NCBI GenBank assembly: GCA_029560875.1
Contig: JAKQKB010000115.1
Location: 1-59,057, forward strand
Reading direction: 5' to 3'
Source: Bacteroidota bacterium
GTDB lineage: Bacteria > Bacteroidota > Bacteroidia > Bacteroidales > Tenuifilaceae
Length of the DNA stretch: 59,057 nt
This document shows, piece by piece, positions 15,932-25,100 of this stretch. The translations under genes were made by a program, and so were the position numbers. The stretch's first letter is position 1; each line of letters opens with the position of its first letter. Below the pieces are notes generated by a model. The model had not been told where the DNA came from. It saw only the letters and a list, made by a program, of their open reading frames with translations, and did no database searches.

Positions 15932-16941
15932 TGGGAAAAATTACTGCCGCAATCACAGGAGTTGGGGGATTTGTACCCGACTACATTCTTACCAACGAGG
16001 AACTCAGCCGCATGGTTGACACCACCGATGAGTGGATAATGACCCGTATTGGTATTAAGGAACGTCATATTCTGAAAGGCGAAGGATTGGGAACTTCGGA
16101 TATTGCTATTCACGCCGTGAACGAGCTGCTCCGTAAAACCAACACAAAGCCCGAAGAGGTTGATATGTTGATTTGCGGTGTTGTAACACCCGACATGCAG
16201 TTTCCTGCTACAGCGAATATCATTAGCGATAAGTGTGGAATTAAGAATGCCTTTGGGTTTGATATGAATGCAGGTTGCTCCAGTTTCCTTTATGCTTTAG
16301 TAACTGCATCGAAATTTGTTGAGTCAGGCACTCACAAAAAGGTAATTGTGGTTGGCGCCGATAAAATGTCTTCGATAACTGACTATACCGACCGTGCTAC
16401 CTGTCCAATCTTTGGCGATGGTGCTGGTGCAGTTCTTCTGGAACCCTGCGAGGATGGTTTTGGTGTTATGGACGCCAAAATGCAGGTTGATGGTTCGGGC
16501 CGGAAGCACTTACACCAAGTTGCAGGAGGTTCTTGCTATCCAGCATCAATTGAAACTGTAACTAAGCGTCAGCACTATATTTACCAAGAGGGTCAACCAG
16601 TTTTCAAGGCTGCTGTTTCCAACATGGCCGATGTTGCCGTTGAGATGATGAAACGCAATAACATTACCCCCGAGAAACTGGCTTGGCTTGTTCCTCATCA
16701 GGCAAATATGCGTATTATTGAAGCAACAGCTAACAGAATGGGAATTGGAAAGGATAAGGTAATGATTAATATCGAAAGATTCGGAAACACCACCAGTGCA
16801 ACAATTCCACTTTGTCTTTGGGAATGGGAATCCAAACTAAAAAAAGGCGACAATGTTATTATTGCAACCTTTGGGGCAGGTTTTACTTGGGGTGCTTGCT
16901 ATATTAAGTGGGCGTACGATGGAAGTAAGTTTGCGAAATAA
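15931..16941 (+). CDS. fabH: Beta-ketoacyl-ACP synthase III
   Basis: 336-residue KAS III that condenses acetyl-CoA with malonyl-ACP to start fatty acid synthesis. The Cys-His-Asn triad is visible: Cys116 in [11 protein letters not shown], His256 in VPHQANMRI and Asn286 in FGNTTSAT. The C-terminal [13 protein letters not shown] is standard. It is last in the DUF177-rpmF-plsX-fabH cluster and is followed by a strong terminator. Confidence 0.96.
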   Translation: MGKITAAITGVGGFVPDYILTNEELSRMVDTTDEWIMTRIGIKERHILKGEGLGTSDIAIHAVNELLRKTNTKPEEVDMLICGVVTPDMQFPATANIISDKCGIKNAFGFDMNAGCSSFLYALVTASKFVESGTHKKVIVVGADKMSSITDYTDRATCPIFGDGAGAVLLEPCEDGFGVMDAKMQVDGSGRKHLHQVAGGSCYPASIETVTKRQHYIYQEGQPVFKAAVSNMADVAVEMMKRNNITPEKLAWLVPHQANMRIIEATANRMGIGKDKVMINIERFGNTTSATIPLCLWEWESKLKKGDNVIIATFGAGFTWGACYIKWAYDGSKFAK

Positions 16942-16954
16942 TAATCTTATAATT

Positions 16955-16988
16955 AACAAAAAAGCCACCTTAGGGTGGCTTTCTTGTT
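16955..16988 (+). terminator. Terminator after fabH
   Basis: AAAGCCACC (16961-16969), loop TTAG, GGTGGCTTT (16974-16982). Outer AACAA/TTGTT pairing extends the stem across one mismatch. Confidence 0.88.
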
Positions 16989-17045
16989 AATCGAACTCCT
17001 ACTAAACAACTCTAATTCAGAGTTATCAAACCGTGTAAAAACAAA

Positions 17046-17076
17046 ACCCTCTCTAAATTTATCATTTAAAGAGGGT
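17046..17076 (-). terminator. Terminator downstream of tRNA-Gln
   Basis: ACCCTCT (17046-17052) pairs with AGAGGGT (17070-17076), with an inner TAAAT/ATTTA extension. Read on the minus strand it is followed by TTTTGTTTTT, placing it after the tRNA. Confidence 0.8.
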
Positions 17077-17091
17077 CTTACTTTTTGCCTG

Positions 17092-17162
17092 TTGACCTAC
17101 CAGGATTCGAACCTAGGCTAACAGAACCAAAATCTGCTGTGCTACCACTACACCATAGGTCA
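17092..17162 (-). tRNA. tRNA-Gln (anticodon TTG)
   Basis: The minus strand folds as a standard cloverleaf. The acceptor stem is TGACCTA with TAGGTCA. The D arm contains AGTGGTAG. The anticodon stem is GCAGA/TCTGT around loop TTTTGGT, giving anticodon TTG, which reads CAA. The T arm is CTAGG-TTCGAAT-CCTGG. The discriminator is A. CCA is not encoded; the genome reads ACA at this place. A terminator lies just downstream. Confidence 0.95.
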
Positions 17163-17247
17163 AGCCTTTATGCTTTCGCAAAAGCAGGGCAAAAATAACA
17201 CTAAATTTTCTATCTCCAAATTTTTTATAAATCTTTTTTAATAAACT

Positions 17248-18819
17248 CTAACGTTTTTCCCTTAGTCCATTTTTTGTCATTGTCCAAGTCTTACCTAGCA
17301 TCTCGTCGGGCCAATAATTGCTGAATGGCTGGTTGTAGTCCAGAATATCCATTAACGTTGAGTCCAAGTAAATGCTGTAACCCTCGGGCAAGTTCATAAC
17401 CAAGGTAATATCTTGGTTTTTCCACTTGGTATTGTCGGGCATAGTAAAAATTGGGTCTAATGTTACTATAGAATCTTTTATAGAATAATTATATATGATT
17501 TCCGATGCATTTTGCTTTGCTAAAACTTTACTACCACCACGAGCCTTTTTAATCATTGTAATATTGGCAAACTCCTCGTCGGACTTTTCAATAATTAGTT
17601 CAGGCTTACCCGATATGGTTTTTTTGCCATTTAAGGTGGTTAATTTCATGTCGAAGAAGTTGTACTGAACATCACTGGCTTTATTTAAAGAATCGGGGTT
17701 TAAATTGTACGATTTAAGCACGATTACCTTCTCCTTAACGGGTGCAACCTCATTTAAACTTATCGTATTAACAACACTCTCCCTAATTGTTAAACTGCGC
17801 GCCTGAAAGAACACTGTTAAAGCTAGCGTAACCACCGATGCTATCCAAATTACTGCAGCGATTATGCCAATAAGTCCATCGCGTGCTTTAAAGCGGAATA
17901 TAATTCTAACACCACCATAAATAAGCGCTACAACAGGAATTGCAATAATTAGGAATATTGGTACAGTAACCCAAATACTACTGCTTATATCGAACATCGA
18001 TGTTATAAACTCGTTCAATGAGAAACCACCAATTTCTGGAGCAAACCAACTCATCATAAAACTGCCAAAGAAAAAGACTCCGATTAGTACTAGGAATACG
18101 AAAAGCATTGTGGCAATTATTATCACGCCAATCATTATCGCAAGCACCTTAAAGAAGATAAGTAGAGCCTTTAGGCAGAACAGTGCAATTTGACCAATAA
18201 AACTCATCAGTTTCTCGAAGAAATTCTTAGGCTCGGCATTTTTTAGGTTACTAGAAACCGAATTCATCTCATCCTTCAGCGTTTTCTCAATATTTGAGAA
18301 AGTTACTGGCTCCCCCTTCATCTCCAATTTTTGTTTTGGAGTAACTGCTTTAGGTGTGGCAATCCAAAGCACTAGGTATAGTATTAACCCAAAACCTTTA
18401 AGGAAGAATAGCAGAACAAAAAGGAGACGGAATACAATAGGGTCAACCCCAAAGTACTCGGACAAACCAGAGCAAACGCCTCCCACAATGGCCCCTTCAG
18501 GATTGCGGTAAAGTCGTCGAAGTGTTTTGTTACCACTTGGTTTCTGAGCAAACTCAGCATCTCCTCCAATATCCTCGGGCTTGCCAATCTGGGCAATTAT
18601 CTCCTCAACCAACGGGAGAGAAACAACACCGTCCTCAGGATTTCTTGTTGAAATAAGCTCCGAGATTCTCTCCTCAATATCCTTTATTGTTTCAGCAGCC
18701 TCGTTTCCATTACCCAATCGAACTTTTATATCATCTAAATAAACCCTTAATGCATTGTATGCATCCTCGTCAATATTATATGAGAAACCACCAATATTAA
18801 CTTTAACAGTTTTTTTCAT
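17248..18819 (-). CDS. PspC-domain membrane protein, long form
   Basis: 523 residues. Residues ~1-95 form a soluble module (VNIGGFSYNIDEDAYNALRVYL, then DIEERISELI and IIAQIGKPEDIG). A PspC domain with the diagnostic GGVCSGLSEYFGVDPIVFRL follows near 112-160 with a paired hydrophobic segment. Several more membrane segments lie between about 205 and 350. The last ~150 residues look like a soluble beta-rich domain. PspC proteins act in envelope stress in proteobacteria; the role in Bacteroidota is not established. It is the last gene of a three-gene minus-strand operon after PadR, 20 bases downstream. The first ~190 residues duplicate the short paralogue at 19182-19742. Confidence 0.85.
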   Translation of the reverse strand: MKKTVKVNIGGFSYNIDEDAYNALRVYLDDIKVRLGNGNEAAETIKDIEERISELISTRNPEDGVVSLPLVEEIIAQIGKPEDIGGDAEFAQKPSGNKTLRRLYRNPEGAIVGGVCSGLSEYFGVDPIVFRLLFVLLFFLKGFGLILYLVLWIATPKAVTPKQKLEMKGEPVTFSNIEKTLKDEMNSVSSNLKNAEPKNFFEKLMSFIGQIALFCLKALLIFFKVLAIMIGVIIIATMLFVFLVLIGVFFFGSFMMSWFAPEIGGFSLNEFITSMFDISSSIWVTVPIFLIIAIPVVALIYGGVRIIFRFKARDGLIGIIAAVIWIASVVTLALTVFFQARSLTIRESVVNTISLNEVAPVKEKVIVLKSYNLNPDSLNKASDVQYNFFDMKLTTLNGKKTISGKPELIIEKSDEEFANITMIKKARGGSKVLAKQNASEIIYNYSIKDSIVTLDPIFTMPDNTKWKNQDITLVMNLPEGYSIYLDSTLMDILDYNQPFSNYWPDEMLGKTWTMTKNGLREKR

Positions 18820-18839
18820 GGATAGAATTTTTAATATTT

Positions 18840-19169
18840 CTAAGAATTATTTCGGATAGTATCAACGGTTTTTACGAGGTCGTCCCAGCCGTTGAGCAAG
18901 TCGTTAAGATAGGCTCTCCCAACCTCGGTAATTGAGTAGTATTTGCGTGGAGGCCCTTGTGGCGACTCTTCCCAACGGTAACTTAATAGGCCTGCATTTT
19001 TTTGACGGGTAAGGAGTGGGTAAAGCGTTCCCTCCACAACAATCATTTTAGCATCCTTAAGTTTGTTGATTAAATCGTTGGCGTACGCATCGCCGCGCGA
19101 TAGTACTGATAGTATGCACAACTCCAAAACTCCCTTTCGCATTTGTGCTTTTGCATTTTCAATTTCCAT
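18840..19169 (-). CDS. PadR-family transcriptional regulator
   Basis: 109-residue winged-helix regulator. The PadR core is clear: RKGVLELCILSVLSRGDAYA, then IVVEGTLYPLLTRQKNAGLL, then GPPRKYYSITEVGRAYL. There is no C-terminal ligand or dimerisation extension beyond the short tail, as in subfamily-2 PadR proteins. It sits between two PspC-domain genes with gaps of 12 and 20 bases, so it very likely represses or tunes its own operon in response to a membrane or effector signal. The PadR-PspC pairing is common in Bacteroidota; the effector is unknown. Confidence 0.92.
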   Translation of the reverse strand: MEIENAKAQMRKGVLELCILSVLSRGDAYANDLINKLKDAKMIVVEGTLYPLLTRQKNAGLLSYRWEESPQGPPRKYYSITEVGRAYLNDLLNGWDDLVKTVDTIRNNS

Positions 19170-19181
19170 TTTATATAGTTT

Positions 19182-19742
19182 TTAATTTTTTTTATCGAAC
19201 GATTTTCCAATATTTTCGGCGGTAACAGGCTCTCCCCTCATTTCGAGTTTTTGAGCAGCGGTAAGTGCTGGGGGAACAACAATCCACAGAACAATATAGA
19301 TTAACAAACCTAGTCCACCCCAAAACAGGGTAAGAACAAATATTATTCTGAATAAAACAGGCTCTACCCTCCAGTAATGCCCCATACCAGAACAAACACC
19401 ACCAAGGATTTTATCATCCAAATCGCGGTACATTTTTCGGTAACTGCGGTAGTTTGAATTTGAATCACTGGCTGGTTGCTCGTCATCTATATCGCCTGGT
19501 TTTCCCATAATTTCGATAACACGGTTCACCTCGTCGATACTGATAACCTGATTCTCAACCTTAATGTTAGTTTTTAGGTGTTCTGCTATTCTGGCCTCAA
19601 TATCAGCAATAATCTCCTGCTTGCCTTCTTCGTTTGCAAAATGGCGATTAAGCTGTTTAAGGTAGTTGTCCAGAACTTGGTAAGCATCTTCGTCCAAAAC
19701 AAACATGTTACCACTTAAATTTACTGAGATTGTCTTTTTCAT
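19182..19742 (-). CDS. PspC-domain protein, short form
   Basis: 186 residues, first gene of the operon. It has the same N-terminal module as the long form (VNLSGNMFVLDEDAYQVLDNYL, DIEARIAEHL, VIEIMGKPGDID) and one PspC domain (GGVCSGMGHYWRVEPVLFRI) with a hydrophobic pair. It then stops shortly after the block LEMRGEPVTAENI, which the long protein also has (LEMKGEPVTFSNI). So it corresponds to the first third of the long form without the multi-pass region and soluble tail. It is followed by the PadR gene after 12 bases. Duplication with truncation is the likely origin. Confidence 0.85.
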   Translation of the reverse strand: MKKTISVNLSGNMFVLDEDAYQVLDNYLKQLNRHFANEEGKQEIIADIEARIAEHLKTNIKVENQVISIDEVNRVIEIMGKPGDIDDEQPASDSNSNYRSYRKMYRDLDDKILGGVCSGMGHYWRVEPVLFRIIFVLTLFWGGLGLLIYIVLWIVVPPALTAAQKLEMRGEPVTAENIGKSFDKKN

Positions 19743-19787
19743 CTTTAATCTATTTTATACTATGCTTAAATAGGTAATATTGTTTTA

Positions 19788-19818
19788 CAAATATAATTCA
19801 CATTTCACTACCATGCAA
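19788..19818 (-). promoter_or_regulatory. Promoter of the PspC-PadR-PspC operon
   Basis: On the minus strand TATATTTG (plus 19795-19788) matches TAnnTTTG, with TTG (plus 19818-19816) 20 bases upstream. The predicted leader before the ATG at 19742 is about 38 bases. Confidence 0.6.
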
Positions 19819-19969
19819 TACATATTACTAATTTTTTCACAGTATTTTATTAAAAAGTGTTAAGTTGAAGTTTTTTAAAGACTAAGTATTAGATTTTTAA
19901 AACAATAGGTGGCGTGATGAAAAATGATAAATATAAAAACGCTATATTTAAAATTTAAAACAAACCACT

Positions 19970-20776
19970 ATGGCAAAGGGAGTTCTGGAAAAAATGGAGA
20001 CGTTAAACATTGGTACTGAGTTAAACGTAATTCCGCAGTATACATTACGATTAGGCGATGAAGCTGTTGTAATAAATTCTCTTATAGGTCAGAAAATAAG
20101 GATTGAATTCCAAAACGAGATATACTGTATTAAATGCGGACGAAAAACAAAAAAATCGTTTGGTCAGGGTTTTTGCTACCCTTGTTTAATTAGTGCTCCC
20201 GAAGCGGAAGATTGTGTTCTGCGCCCAGAACTATGTCGTGCGCACGAAGGAATAGCTCGAGATATGGAGTTTGCCAAGGAGCACTGCCTTATTGAACATT
20301 TTGTGTACTTAGCCTGGTCGGGTGGACTAAAAGTAGGCATAACTCGCCACCACCAAATCCCAACACGCTGGATTGACCAAGGTGCAACCCGTGCAATAAA
20401 GGTTTGTCATACCCATAATAGATACGAAGCAGGAATGGTAGAAGTTGAACTAAAAAAGATTTTAGGTGATAAAACCCCCTGGCAAGCAATGCTAAAAGGG
20501 TTGGAAGATGAAAGTATTAATTTAGTCAACGAGAAGGTAAAAGCACTTGAGTTTATTAATGGTAAAGACCTAAACTATATTCCTGAACCCGATAATCTAT
20601 ACAATATTCTTTACCCAGTAAAGCAATATCCACAGAAGGTTACATCGACTAATTTTGATAAGGAGCCTGTTTTTGTAGGAGTTTTGAAAGGTATAAAAGG
20701 ACAGTATCTTATTCTTGATAGTAATAAGGTACTAAATATCCGAAATCACTCCGGATATTTAGTAACATTAGGTTAA
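19970..20776 (+). CDS. DUF2797 family protein
   Basis: 268 residues. The N-terminal half has a zinc-site pattern, CIKCGRKTKKSFGQGFCYPC, and two more Cys around residues 85-95. The middle holds the family's conserved YLAWSGGLKVGITRHHQIPT followed by RWIDQGATRAI. This Tyr/Lys-Val-Gly arrangement resembles the GIY-YIG nuclease core, so a nucleic-acid role is plausible, but no activity is established as far as I know. The gene stands alone between a divergent promoter region and a REP-like element. A near-consensus -7 box (TATATTTA, 19943-19950) lies 20 bases before the ATG. Confidence 0.8.
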   Translation: MAKGVLEKMETLNIGTELNVIPQYTLRLGDEAVVINSLIGQKIRIEFQNEIYCIKCGRKTKKSFGQGFCYPCLISAPEAEDCVLRPELCRAHEGIARDMEFAKEHCLIEHFVYLAWSGGLKVGITRHHQIPTRWIDQGATRAIKVCHTHNRYEAGMVEVELKKILGDKTPWQAMLKGLEDESINLVNEKVKALEFINGKDLNYIPEPDNLYNILYPVKQYPQKVTSTNFDKEPVFVGVLKGIKGQYLILDSNKVLNIRNHSGYLVTLG

Positions 20777-20892
20777 ATCTATTATGGTCTACTGAATAAG
20801 CAATACAATATTGATTACTAATGACTATACAGGAGTTTTCAATTTAGTGGCTGTAAAGTTTTTCTTATAAACTTGTTTTTCCCTTTGTATCT

Positions 20893-21053
20893 CTTACTTT
20901 TTCCATGATGAAAAAGTAAGCAAAAAATCTAGGCAAAACTATGCTTCCTACCGCCCTGCTGCAAGCTTGAATTTCTGCAAAAGTAGGCAAGCCCCTTTTG
21001 CGAAATTCTAAAACTTCCAGCATTCACGCTCACTCCCGCTCGCAGTTTTGCCT
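20893..21053. repeat. REP-like intergenic palindromic element
   Basis: The gene-free stretch 20777-21141 contains a perfect 10-bp hairpin, CTTACTTTTT (20893-20902) and AAAAAGTAAG (20911-20920). Around it is a second perfect inverted pair: AGGCAAAACT (20931-20940) with AGTTTTGCCT (21044-21053), which would fold the intervening ~100 bases into a loop. Sequences of the form TACTTTTTCC..GATGAAAAAGTA recur between genes in many Bacteroidota genomes, to my knowledge. No ORF of note lies inside. Only one copy is in this window. Confidence 0.55.
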
Positions 21054-21141
21054 GTCCACCCACTTGCCTTTAACATTCCGCATTACAATAGCCATACCGT
21101 TTACATTTTTCAGCAAAACGATTGACTTTAACAACAAGACC

Positions 21142-21930
21142 CTATTTAAACCCTTTGGCAGATTGCTTGCGCAGTTCGTACATCTGCTCAGGGGATAAAC
21201 CGCGTGTTTTGTAAATATTCTTCTCCCACTCTCCGTACATTGGGTTTGGAAGAATTATGAATCGGTTTCCGAACTCATTCTTGTACTCCTCAACAATTGA
21301 CTTTCCCCAATCATCGCCGCGCGATTCAAACACCTCGGAAAAATCGTTTAGGTTATCGCCAACAAGCATTACAATATCGAATTTTTCAGAAACTTTCTCC
21401 CGGCGAGCCTTCTTGCTACTTTCGTTCTCCTTTAGAAGAAAATACTCAGGTTTTGCAAAAGCAAATCCAAGTGAATCCAGATTCTTCAGTGTAGCACCTA
21501 ATTCATTGGTTTTGCGGTTCGATATGTAGAATAATGTTACACCCAACGAATCGCAATACTTACTAAATTCCTTTGCTCCGGGTAAAGCTTTAGCCTTGCC
21601 CAATTGCGACCATTCGTTCCAAAACTCAGAGGAGAATTCCTTGTTATCGATAATTTCCTGAGCCTGAAATGGGCTATTATCGAGCATTGTTTCGTCAATA
21701 TCCACAACAACGGCCTTGGGTTTTTCGGATTTTACCTTGGCAAATTGCTCCAAACGCATTTTAGCAACGTTGAACCCTTGATAGTAAAGAGCCTGATTCT
21801 CTGGAGAATTCTGGTACCAAGTGGTTGCGTATATTAAATGGTCCTGATTAACTTTATTATTGGTAAAACTAAAGCAAACAAACAGTAATACAACAGCAAT
21901 AATCGACGTTATAACTAGTAATCTTTTCAT
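21142..21930 (-). CDS. Exported HAD acid phosphatase, e(P4)/class C family
   Basis: 262 residues from the ATG at 21930. An N-terminal hydrophobic segment (LLVITSIIAVVLLFVCFSF) serves as signal or anchor; no lipobox Cys with typical context follows, unlike e(P4) of Haemophilus. The HAD core has the nucleophile motif VVVDIDETMLDNSP near residue 75, motif II in FYISNRKTNE, and the acidic motif LVGDNLNDFSE. The family dephosphorylates nucleotides and other monoesters in the periplasm or at the surface, a phosphate or nucleoside salvage role. An in-frame ATG at 21942 also exists but lies only a few bases from the predicted transcript start, so the inner ATG is preferred. Confidence 0.88.
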   Translation of the reverse strand: MKRLLVITSIIAVVLLFVCFSFTNNKVNQDHLIYATTWYQNSPENQALYYQGFNVAKMRLEQFAKVKSEKPKAVVVDIDETMLDNSPFQAQEIIDNKEFSSEFWNEWSQLGKAKALPGAKEFSKYCDSLGVTLFYISNRKTNELGATLKNLDSLGFAFAKPEYFLLKENESSKKARREKVSEKFDIVMLVGDNLNDFSEVFESRGDDWGKSIVEEYKNEFGNRFIILPNPMYGEWEKNIYKTRGLSPEQMYELRKQSAKGFK

Positions 21931-21955
21931 ATCTCTTTGCATTAAAATTATTCGG

Positions 21956-21963
21956 CAAAGTTA
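21956..21963 (-). promoter_or_regulatory. Promoter -7 box of the phosphatase gene
   Basis: TAACTTTG on the minus strand (plus 21963-21956), a full TAnnTTTG match, 26 bases before the chosen ATG. No upstream TTTG at correct spacing was seen. Confidence 0.5.
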
Positions 21964-22080
21964 ACTTTTTACTTCAAATTTTATAATTCATAGAAAAATG
22001 ATTAATAGTTCTGGCCAATTGTTAAATGGATTTTTTGTATTCACGCAATACTCTAGGAATTGTTAATATTGGACTGCTGG

Positions 22081-22112
22081 TTGTCGTAATAAGACAAATC
22101 GTTATAACTTTA
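22081..22112 (+). promoter_or_regulatory. Promoter of the repeat-protein gene
   Basis: TTG (22081-22083), 21 bases, TAACTTTA (22105-22112), one mismatch from consensus. The predicted start, near 22119, supports ATG 22150 rather than the in-frame ATG at 22117. Confidence 0.5.
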
Positions 22113-22149
22113 CCTAATGATTTTATTACGATGCAAACGGGGTAATATA

Positions 22150-25100
22150 ATGCTACGCAAATACCTTTCGGCGTTGCTTTTAGTCTGTTTATATAGTTTA
22201 TCAATAGCTCAAGTAGACTCAACTAAAAAGGAGATGACGTTTGACTTGGGGATTACCCGCGACCAAAATATCAACCTTTGGCCAATATTTAAAAGAACCT
22301 TTTCGCAGTACGAAACCAACAAACAAATTCTATTCCCGATATACCGAAGCTATAAAAACACCTTACGAGTTGAAAAGCGAAGCCATTTACTCCCATTTTA
22401 CTGGAGTGATAGTAGCAAAAAGGAAAAGAACCTTCGGGTAATTTCGACATTTTATCCATCGTTATTTCGTATATCAAACGATTTTAAGGACAACACCAAA
22501 ACCTTCACTCTGCTTGAATTTGCTCCAAAAGTTAATATACTTGAGTTCAAAAAATCGCCCGACGGATTGGTGCTTGAGAATAATCTGCTATTTTTCCTGT
22601 GGTATAAGGACAATAAGATTACCAAAAAATCACACCTAGTTGTATTCCCTGCATACTGGCAATTTAAATCGCCAACACGAAACACACAAACTCTTTTCCC
22701 CCTATACTCATATGGCAAATACTCAAACTACACAAAAAACTATTTTGCCATAACTCCCCTACTCTGGCATTTTAAATCGCAGAATCAAAGTAAGAATATT
22801 CTTTTCCCTATTTGGTGGAACAAAACATTCAAAACCAGCAACGATACAATAAAAAGAAACTTGCTTTTACCTTTGTACTACTCACTAAGAAGCAATAATC
22901 TGAAAAACACTGTGCTATTTCCAATAGTTTGGAGTAATCAAGGAAAGAACTCCAGTTCATTAACAATAGCACCGCTGTTTTCTGCCGGTCATTCTTTGAA
23001 CTCTAACAGAAGCCATTTAATGCTTACACCGCTTTTTTGGAATTTTAAAAGAGATGAAAGCCAAAGAACAATTCTTTTCCCTATTCTTTGGAAATACAAC
23101 TGGCATACACAGTTTGAGAAGTACGGCACTTTGGTTATTTTCCCGATATACTGGAACAAACAAAGTAACGACGACAAAAGCACTGTAATTCCTCCCTTTA
23201 TCTGGAGTAAAACTACGCCTTACTACAATTCATTTTCTTTTATCCCTTTATTCTCCGCAGGGAGTTCGCCCAACAAATCAACAAAACATTTAGCAATTAC
23301 TCCTATTTTCTGGCACTTTAAAACTCCTTACGGACATAGCAACACATTGATACCTCTATGGTGGTACCGAAAAAGAGTAAGCGAAAACTCCATCAAGTCA
23401 GATAATATTATACTTCCAGTGTATTGGGGTTGGAAACGACCGTCTAGTCAAGGGAACATTTTATTTCCAGTTTTATGGCGATTCAAAAAAAATAACTATA
23501 GCTCCACAAGTATATTTCCCTTGTTATCTATTGGCAAATCGAGCGATAATACAAGAGGTTATAGCGCTATAACCCCTCTTTACTGGCGCTTTAAAACATC
23601 GTCGGGCAAAGGGCAACTGCTTTTCCCCCTTTGGTTTGAGAAACACAGAACCATCGACGGCGACATAAAAAGCACATCCCAAGTTTTGTTTCTATACTGG
23701 AAGTACAAGGATACAGCCCTAAAGCATCAGGGAGTTTTCCCTGTGGTTTGGCGCTTTAAGGGTAAGAACAGGCAATCTTTTACCCTATTTCCTTTCGTCT
23801 CAACAGGCTTTAAAAAAGATACACAAAGGCGATATCTAGCTATTTCGCCAATATTTTGGCATTTCAAGAAGCCAAACAAAAACTTTAGCACACTATTTCC
23901 TTTATGGTGGAGCAGAAATAATAACACTGAAGGAAATCAATCCCGATTCAAACTTTTAATACCCATTTTCTACTCTCAATCGGACTCATTACATAAACAC
24001 AATGTTTTGTTCCCAATAGTGTGGCGTTTAAAAAATCCTAATTACAACTCTTTTACTTTGGTTCCATTGTTTTCGTATGGGATATCGCCCAAGAAAGAAA
24101 CTACTCACCTTACCTTAACTCCCCTATTTTGGCACATTAAAAACCCAAGTGGTTCAATCAACGCCCTATTGCCAATATTCTGGCAATCAAAGTATGGCTC
24201 TGGCGATAACTCGTCAAAAAAAACTATCCTTTTCCCAATTTACTATCAAATTAAGAACCCCGATGTCTCCAACAGAATTATTTTCCCAATAGCTTGGAGT
24301 TTGGATAATAGGAACTATCGCTCATTTACTTTTGCTCCGCTTTTCTCGTTTGGAAGAAACGACGATAAATCCAAAAGTCACTATGCAATTACACCGCTTT
24401 ACTACAATATTAAAAACAACAATAATAGCAAACGGGCACTTTTCCCATTATGGTGGAATAGCCAAAACGGTAACTCAAAAAGCAATATACTGTTCCCGGT
24501 ATACTGGTCGTTCACAGGACAATCGAGGAATGCGAAGGTGGTATTCCCAATTGTATGGAACTTCAGCCGTGCAAAATCCAAATCGTTAACCATTGTACCG
24601 CTATACTCGAAAGGAGTATCTAGAAATGGACTGAAACACCTAATGGTAACGCCAATATTTTGGAATTTCTCAAATAACTCAATGAATAGGAATATTCTAT
24701 TCCCAATTTTTAACACCTACTCCGATATAAACAATAATAAAAAGTTCGACATTCTATTTTTTCTATTAAGGAGGAGTAAGATTAGCGATAATAGAAGTTT
24801 GAGTATAGTTTGGCCTATTATTAAAAGCGAAAAAGGTAATGATTATAAGTATTTCCGATTTGCACCACTTGTTTGGAGCAAAAGAAGCCCCGAATTCAGC
24901 TATTTTACAATTCAGCCATTCTATTACTGGAGTAAAAGCGAACAGCAAATTACAAATCGATTTTTATGGGAGCTCTACGTAAATAGAAATGTTCAAGGGG
25001 AAAGAAAATCGAGCAGCATTCTCTGGAAGGTTGTGACCTGGGATAGGTATAGCAATGGCGATAACTCGTTCAGAGTGCTACATCTACTTTATGCAAACTC

